Assembly: GCA_023135255.1 (NCBI GenBank)
Contig: JAGLTN010000114.1
Span: 1 to 11,004 of the forward strand
Length of the DNA stretch: 11,004 nt
Source: Planctomycetota bacterium
GTDB taxonomy: Bacteria; Planctomycetota; Phycisphaerae; Sedimentisphaerales; Anaerobacaceae
Reading direction: 5' to 3'
Position 1 is the stretch's first letter. The number at the start of each line of letters is the position of its first letter. The notes beneath the pieces were generated by a model that saw nothing but the letters and a program-made list of their open reading frames with translations, made no database searches and had not been told where the DNA came from. Below are positions 7,047 through 11,004 of this stretch, in pieces. The position numbers and the translations under genes were made by a program.

Positions 7047-8651
7047 TTACTTATCCGGCAGCTTTAAAGGCTTTTTGAGAGTTATCACAGTTCCCTCACC
7101 AATTTTGGATTCTACCTGCATTGAGCCTCCAAAATATTCTATCTTTTCACGAATACCAAATAGCCCCATCCCCTTTTTCTCACTTTTAGGTGGGAAGACT
7201 TCTTTGTAGTCAAAACCCACTCCGTCATCTTTAACTGTTAAATAAATATGGGAATTGCCTTTGCGAATATTCACTGCTACGCTTTTGGCTTTGGAATGTT
7301 TGACAACATTGTTAAGCAGTTCTTTAACATCACGGAAAAGAAGCATTTTGATATTAGCATCAATTTTATTGTCTACCCCTTCATCTTGTACAGTTGCTTT
7401 GATACCCGCAGGGGTTACATTTTTTGTTATAAATTCTCTCACTGCTTTACCAAGGCTCAACTCATGTAAAATGGGACTGCTCGTATTATAAGATAAAATT
7501 TGAGCATCTTCAATTGTCTTGCTGATAGAATCACAAACCTTATCTATCGATTCCGCAGCCTCATCATCCGACAATGTTTTCTTCAACATCTGGAGATTGA
7601 ATTTAAAAACAATCAAAGGCTGAGTAATGCGATCATGCAACGTATTTGCAAACTTTTTCTTTTCGTGTTCTTCTGTTAACACTAACCCGGAGACCAGAGA
7701 CTTCAAACATTTCTGGTATTCAAGCAGTTTTACCTTATCCTTTTTATGCTCATCCAATTCATTATTTAACAGAGCTGTTTTTGTTTTAACATTTTTTTTA
7801 AGTGACCAGTTCCATGCTAAAATTACCAATATTAAAAACAACATCGGCAACAATATCCATACTGCATACTTCGCAACATATCTCATCTGATATTGACGCT
7901 CAAGCATATTAAACCACTTGTCATATATCCGGTCATAAACACCTGACTGCCTTACCCTGTTAAGACCCTCGTTTAATAACATTAAAAGTTCCAAATCACC
8001 TTCTCTGACCGCGAAACAATATTGCTTTGGCTCTATAGGATGATCGATAATATTTAAATTAGTAATGTTTTTCTGGTTTATAAAATATAACCCGGTCGTG
8101 TAGGGCAAAACAGCGCAGTCGTAATGGCCTGAAGATAAAAGTTCAATAGCATCTTCCGGATTTTCTACTTCAATGATTGTTTTGGAAACAGAATCCTGAA
8201 GCATTATATCATGAGAAATATCACCTTTTTGCAGCAGTATTTCTTTGCCTTCTAAATCTGCTACAGATTTTATATCAGACCCATATCGAAAAAACATGGA
8301 ATAAGAAACCATAATATGAGGCGTCGAAAAATCAACTTTCTCATCTCTTGCAGCAGATTTGTACATCCCGCTTATCACATCAACCTCACCTGTTTCGAGG
8401 GATTCGCGAACCTTTGCCCAGGTATCAAGCCTTAAATCAATATCCAATTCCATAGCTTCTGTCACTGCCCGGATAAGTTCGACATTGAAACCAGCTGCTT
8501 GACCTTTCTTATCTATAAATTCATAAGGAGGGTAACTGTCATCACTTGCTGCAATGAGTTTTCGCCGCTCTTTACCGCTGCTGTTAGAAAAAATAACGGC
8601 ACAAATAACAATGCTGATTGTTAATATTTTTTTTAGGGCAAAATAATTCAT
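7047..8651 (-). CDS. Sensor histidine kinase with periplasmic SBP_bac_3-type input domain
   Basis: From the ATG at 8651 the product has 534 residues. A signal segment (about 6-22) is followed by a bacterial extracellular solute-binding family 3 domain (about 31-248; SYPPYEFID, SAARDEKVDFS, SGHYDCAVLPY). One membrane helix lies at about 261-281, then a coiled linker. The kinase core has TLHDRITQP with phospho-acceptor His339, as in HisKA_3/NarL-type kinases. The ATPase domain has N-box ELLNNVVKHS (444-453), DDGVGFD (475-481) and GMGLFGIREK (494-503). It should sense a small solute outside the membrane and phosphorylate a response regulator, but none is adjacent. Arg102 matches the carboxylate-binding arginine of amino-acid-binding proteins. 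The aspartate that binds the amino group in LAO-binding protein aligns with Pro183. An ATG at 8666 would add five residues but has no ribosome site; AGGA precedes the chosen start by only 3 bases, so the start is uncertain. Confidence 0.88.
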   Translation of the reverse strand: MNYFALKKILTISIVICAVIFSNSSGKERRKLIAASDDSYPPYEFIDKKGQAAGFNVELIRAVTEAMELDIDLRLDTWAKVRESLETGEVDVISGMYKSAARDEKVDFSTPHIMVSYSMFFRYGSDIKSVADLEGKEILLQKGDISHDIMLQDSVSKTIIEVENPEDAIELLSSGHYDCAVLPYTTGLYFINQKNITNLNIIDHPIEPKQYCFAVREGDLELLMLLNEGLNRVRQSGVYDRIYDKWFNMLERQYQMRYVAKYAVWILLPMLFLILVILAWNWSLKKNVKTKTALLNNELDEHKKDKVKLLEYQKCLKSLVSGLVLTEEHEKKKFANTLHDRITQPLIVFKFNLQMLKKTLSDDEAAESIDKVCDSISKTIEDAQILSYNTSSPILHELSLGKAVREFITKNVTPAGIKATVQDEGVDNKIDANIKMLLFRDVKELLNNVVKHSKAKSVAVNIRKGNSHIYLTVKDDGVGFDYKEVFPPKSEKKGMGLFGIREKIEYFGGSMQVESKIGEGTVITLKKPLKLPDK

Positions 8652-9020
8652 AATTCCTGCCGACATAAAAAATATACGATGTGAGATTATGTAAAATCAA
8701 ACGATGAGAGAGAAATGAACACACATCAACAGAACGCTTTAACCAACCACATCTCTTTCCAAACCACATCAATTTGAAATATAATTCATATACTTACAAA
8801 TAACCAGTAATTTTACGTAATTTTCTATTAACTAAGTAAAATAGTCTATAAAACCCTTTTTTTAAGCTTAAAATGCTTTTTTTGACCACTTTCTCAAAAA
8901 TAACCCCAAAACTGTAAATATGCGTAAATACACAGGAACTGCCAAAGTGACATAATAAAAAAATCGCAAGCTATCTCATAAGTGCCTGCCACAAACAGAG
9001 TTGTGTATTGCACCCAATTT
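8652..9020. other. AT-rich intergenic stretch between the divergent kinase and clpB genes
   Basis: I see no gene here. The content is a perfect 14-bp palindrome TTTTAAGCTTAAAA (8860-8873), a direct repeat GTAAATA at 8914 and 8924 (10-bp phase, about 108 bases upstream of the sigma-54 -24 element), and a nested inverted repeat CACAA/TTGTG (8990-8994, 9001-9005) flanked by GTGCCT (8982-8987) and AGGCAC (9021-9026). No clear promoter for the kinase gene could be picked out; candidates near 8750-8820 on the minus strand have poor spacing. Confidence 0.5.
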
Positions 9021-9021
9021 A

Positions 9022-9037
9022 GGCACAGCTTTTGCAC
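9022..9037 (+). promoter_or_regulatory. Candidate sigma-54 (RpoN) promoter of clpB
   Basis: GGCACAGCTTTTGCAC has the sigma-54 signature: GG at 9022-9023, exactly ten bases, then GC at 9034-9035, within GGCAC-N5-TTGCA. Only the first base of the TGGCAC box differs (A for T). The predicted start is A9047, 39 bases before the ATG. As an alternative, TTGCAC (9032-9037) with ATTATT (9054-9059) could act as a poor sigma-70 promoter. No CIRCE or sigma-32-like element was seen. Confidence 0.5.
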
Positions 9038-9048
9038 AGTTTAAATAA

Positions 9049-9086
9049 GTCTGATTATTTAAAAACAGACAGGAAGGATTTTTTAA
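9049..9086 (+). promoter_or_regulatory. Structured 5' leader of clpB, possible pseudoknot or RNA thermometer
   Basis: GTCTG (9049-9053) pairs with CAGAC (9066-9070) over a 12-base loop, directly before the Shine-Dalgarno sequence AGGAAGGA (9071-9078). Inside that loop TTAAAAA (9059-9065) is perfectly complementary to TTTTTAA (9080-9086), which runs into the A of the ATG. If both stems form, the result is an H-type pseudoknot with the ribosome site in its third loop. The second stem is all A-U and would melt easily on heating. The complementarity is seen; the folding and function are inferred. Confidence 0.35.
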
Positions 9087-11004
9087 TGAAATTTGATAAA
9101 TTTACTTTGAAAGCACAGGAAGCACTGGCAACAGCACAGCAGATCGCCATGGCAAAATCGCATACCGTCCTGTCGGCTTTGCATTTGCTAAAAGCCATTT
9201 GCGATGATGACCAGGGTGTGGGGATTATGATACTTAAAAAAATCGGTGCAAATATCACACAGATAAAGAGCATAACCGAAAGCGAATTGTCAAGGCTTGC
9301 CAAGGGCCAAAGCACAGGTCAGATTATGCCCGACCCATCAATAAACCAGGTAGTGCTGGATGCTCAAAACCAGGCAGATAAAATGGGCGATGAATACCTC
9401 AGTGTTGAACACTTATTGTTGTCTATGGCAACGGTCCAAAGCGATGCAAAAGAGATACTCAGGCTTAACTCGGTTGACGCTAACCAGATAAAAAAAGCAT
9501 TAAAAAATATCAGGGGCGATGAAAAGATCACGGACGCCAACCCGGAAGAAAAATACAAAGCACTGGAAAGATACGGCATCGACCTTCTCGAAATGGCAAG
9601 AGCTGGTAAGCTCGACCCTGTCATCGGAAGAGATGAAGAAATCAGAAGATGTATGCAGGTTCTCAACCGCAGAACAAAGAACAACCCCGTTCTGATAGGT
9701 GAACCAGGAGTAGGCAAAACCGCCATCGTGGAAGGACTCGCACAAAGAATAGTCGCAGGCGATGTACCTGCATGTCTGAAGAATAAAAGGGTAATAGCTC
9801 TTGATATGGGATCATTGATCGCTGGTACAAAATTCCGTGGCGAGTTTGAGGACAGACTAAAAGCGGTACTTAAAGAAGTCATCGCTGCCGAAGGACAGAT
9901 CATATTATTTATTGATGAGCTTCACACTGTCGTCGGTGCCGGCAAAGCTGAAGGTGCTGTTGATGCGGGCAACTTATTGAAGCCTTCGCTTGCAAGAGGT
10001 GAATTAAGGTGCATCGGCGCAACAACTATTGACGAATACCGCAAACACGTGGAAAAAGACGCGGCCTTGGAAAGACGGTTCCAGCAGATTCTTGTTGAAC
10101 CGCCAACTGTAGAAGAAACGATTGCAATATTAAGGGGCCTCAAAGACCGCTACGACATGCATCATGGCGTTAGAATCACTGATTCTGCACTTGTCTCAGC
10201 CGCCACACTTTCCAACAGATATATCGCAGACAGATGGCTTCCCGATAAGGCTATCGATCTGGTCGATGAGGCAGCGTCAAAACTTAGAATCGAAAATGAC
10301 TCATTGCCGGCAGAACTTGACGATATACGAAGAAAAAGCATTCAGCTCGAAATTGAATGTGAAGCCCTGAAAAAAGAAAGCGACAAAGCGAGCAAAAAAA
10401 GGCTTGAAGATGCGAAAAAACAACTTGTTGATTTGAAAAAACAGGATAAAGAACTGACAACGCTTTGGGAAAAAGATAGAGGTGACATCGATAAGATAAA
10501 GCATCTAAAAGAAAAGATCGAAGATGCTCAGACTCAATTCGAACAGGCGCAGCGTAAGGGTCAGCTTGAAACAGCTGCAAGGCTGAAATACGGCACAATT
10601 GCTGAACTAAAAAAAGAACTCCAGGAAAAAGAAACTGAGCTTGCCGAAAGTGACAAATCCAAGATCATCCAAAACGAAGTAACAGAGGAACACATTGCTC
10701 AAGTCGTTTCAAAATGGACGCATATTCCGGTATCAAAGCTCCTCAGCAGTGAACGTGAAAAGCTGCTGCTTATGGAAAACGAAATACAGAAAACCGTAGT
10801 TGGGCAAAAAGAAGCTGTTTCAGCTTTATGTAATGCGGTCAGAAGAAGCAGGGCAGGTTTGTCCGATGCAAACAAGCCCATAGGAACATTCCTGTTTCTT
10901 GGTCCTACCGGCGTAGGCAAAACCGAGCTGACCAAAGCGTTAGCCGATTTCCTTTTCAATGATCCCAATGCAATGGTTCGTATTGACATGAGCGAGTTCA
11001 TGGA
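9086..11004 (+). CDS. clpB: ATP-dependent disaggregase ClpB (3' partial)
   Basis: The window holds the first 639 codons of a protein usually near 860 residues. ClpB is a cytoplasmic hexameric AAA+ chaperone that works with DnaK to pull apart aggregated proteins after stress. In order are the two-repeat Clp N domain (about 1-145; SALHLLKAI and SVEHLLLSM) and the first AAA+ domain, with Walker A GEPGVGKT (205-212), Walker B ILFIDEL (273-279, Glu278) and arginine fingers R330/R331. The coiled-coil middle domain (about 410-515), the ClpB hallmark that separates it from ClpA and ClpC, follows. The second AAA+ domain has Walker A GPTGVGKT (606-613). The reading frame is intact and all key residues in view are present; the rest lies beyond the right edge. 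AGGAAGGA (9071-9078) lies 7 bases before the ATG. Regulation may involve sigma-54 and a folded leader. Confidence 0.97.
   Translation, partial: MKFDKFTLKAQEALATAQQIAMAKSHTVLSALHLLKAICDDDQGVGIMILKKIGANITQIKSITESELSRLAKGQSTGQIMPDPSINQVVLDAQNQADKMGDEYLSVEHLLLSMATVQSDAKEILRLNSVDANQIKKALKNIRGDEKITDANPEEKYKALERYGIDLLEMARAGKLDPVIGRDEEIRRCMQVLNRRTKNNPVLIGEPGVGKTAIVEGLAQRIVAGDVPACLKNKRVIALDMGSLIAGTKFRGEFEDRLKAVLKEVIAAEGQIILFIDELHTVVGAGKAEGAVDAGNLLKPSLARGELRCIGATTIDEYRKHVEKDAALERRFQQILVEPPTVEETIAILRGLKDRYDMHHGVRITDSALVSAATLSNRYIADRWLPDKAIDLVDEAASKLRIENDSLPAELDDIRRKSIQLEIECEALKKESDKASKKRLEDAKKQLVDLKKQDKELTTLWEKDRGDIDKIKHLKEKIEDAQTQFEQAQRKGQLETAARLKYGTIAELKKELQEKETELAESDKSKIIQNEVTEEHIAQVVSKWTHIPVSKLLSSEREKLLLMENEIQKTVVGQKEAVSALCNAVRRSRAGLSDANKPIGTFLFLGPTGVGKTELTKALADFLFNDPNAMVRIDMSEFM

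Noticed and set aside
8860..8885. Palindrome followed by a T-run read as a plus-strand terminator
   Set aside because: No plus-strand gene lies upstream of it between the divergent kinase and clpB genes, so a terminator has nothing to end.
8940..9085. CIRCE or sigma-32 heat-shock element before clpB
   Set aside because: I looked for TTAGCACTC-N9-GAGTGCTAA and for CTTGAA/CCCCAT-type boxes and found neither.
9364..9903. 179-codon minus-strand open frame inside clpB
   Set aside because: It is the shadow of the strongly conserved clpB frame; its Ser/Leu-rich translation is typical of antisense reading.

Overview
The window looks like chromosome from a member of the Planctomycetota, probably the Phycisphaerae/Sedimentisphaerales side. 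This is inference from gene content only: a very large exported PQQ-type beta-propeller protein with an embedded methyltransferase-like segment, a Tat-exported DegT-type aminotransferase, and a short ceramidase-like lipoprotein are typical of that phylum. Base composition is moderately AT-rich, and intergenic DNA is clearly richer in AT than the genes. No mobile element, CRISPR array or phage gene was seen.

Layout from left to right. (1) A 5'-truncated plus-strand gene (to 3529) encodes the propeller protein, which ends in two probable carbohydrate-binding modules. (2) It converges on a minus-strand gene (3755-5110) for a Tat-signal DegT/DnrJ/EryC1/StrS aminotransferase; a strong hairpin between them has its U-tract on the minus strand. 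(3) A 349-bp divergent control region separates that gene from a plus-strand lipoprotein gene (5460-6725) of the neutral ceramidase-like family. (4) A minus-strand tRNA-Arg(UCG) (6836-6909) has its own well-formed promoter and terminator. (5) A minus-strand gene (7047-8651) encodes a sensor histidine kinase whose input is a periplasmic amino-acid-binding-type domain; no response regulator lies beside it. (6) After a 434-bp AT-rich gap, clpB starts at 9086 and runs off the right edge.

The genes do not form one operon: every boundary is divergent or convergent, except that the tRNA and the kinase gene share the minus strand and have separate signals. Three of the proteins are predicted to be exported (propeller, aminotransferase, ceramidase-like lipoprotein) and a fourth senses a solute outside the cytoplasm, so the left two thirds is mostly cell-surface biology. 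The right end is protein quality control.

The most interesting signal is in front of clpB. There is a near-consensus sigma-54 element (GG-N10-GC at 9022-9035). From its predicted start at about 9047, the 40-nt leader could fold into an H-type pseudoknot. Its second stem is seven A-U pairs that would hold the Shine-Dalgarno sequence in a loop and pair the first base of the AUG. That would make a plausible RNA thermometer on a heat-shock gene, but it is a prediction from sequence only. Other points of note are the degenerate methyltransferase-like fold inside an extracytoplasmic propeller, the replaced catalytic motif in the ceramidase-like protein, a four-cysteine motif in the exported aminotransferase, and the altered ligand pocket of the kinase.
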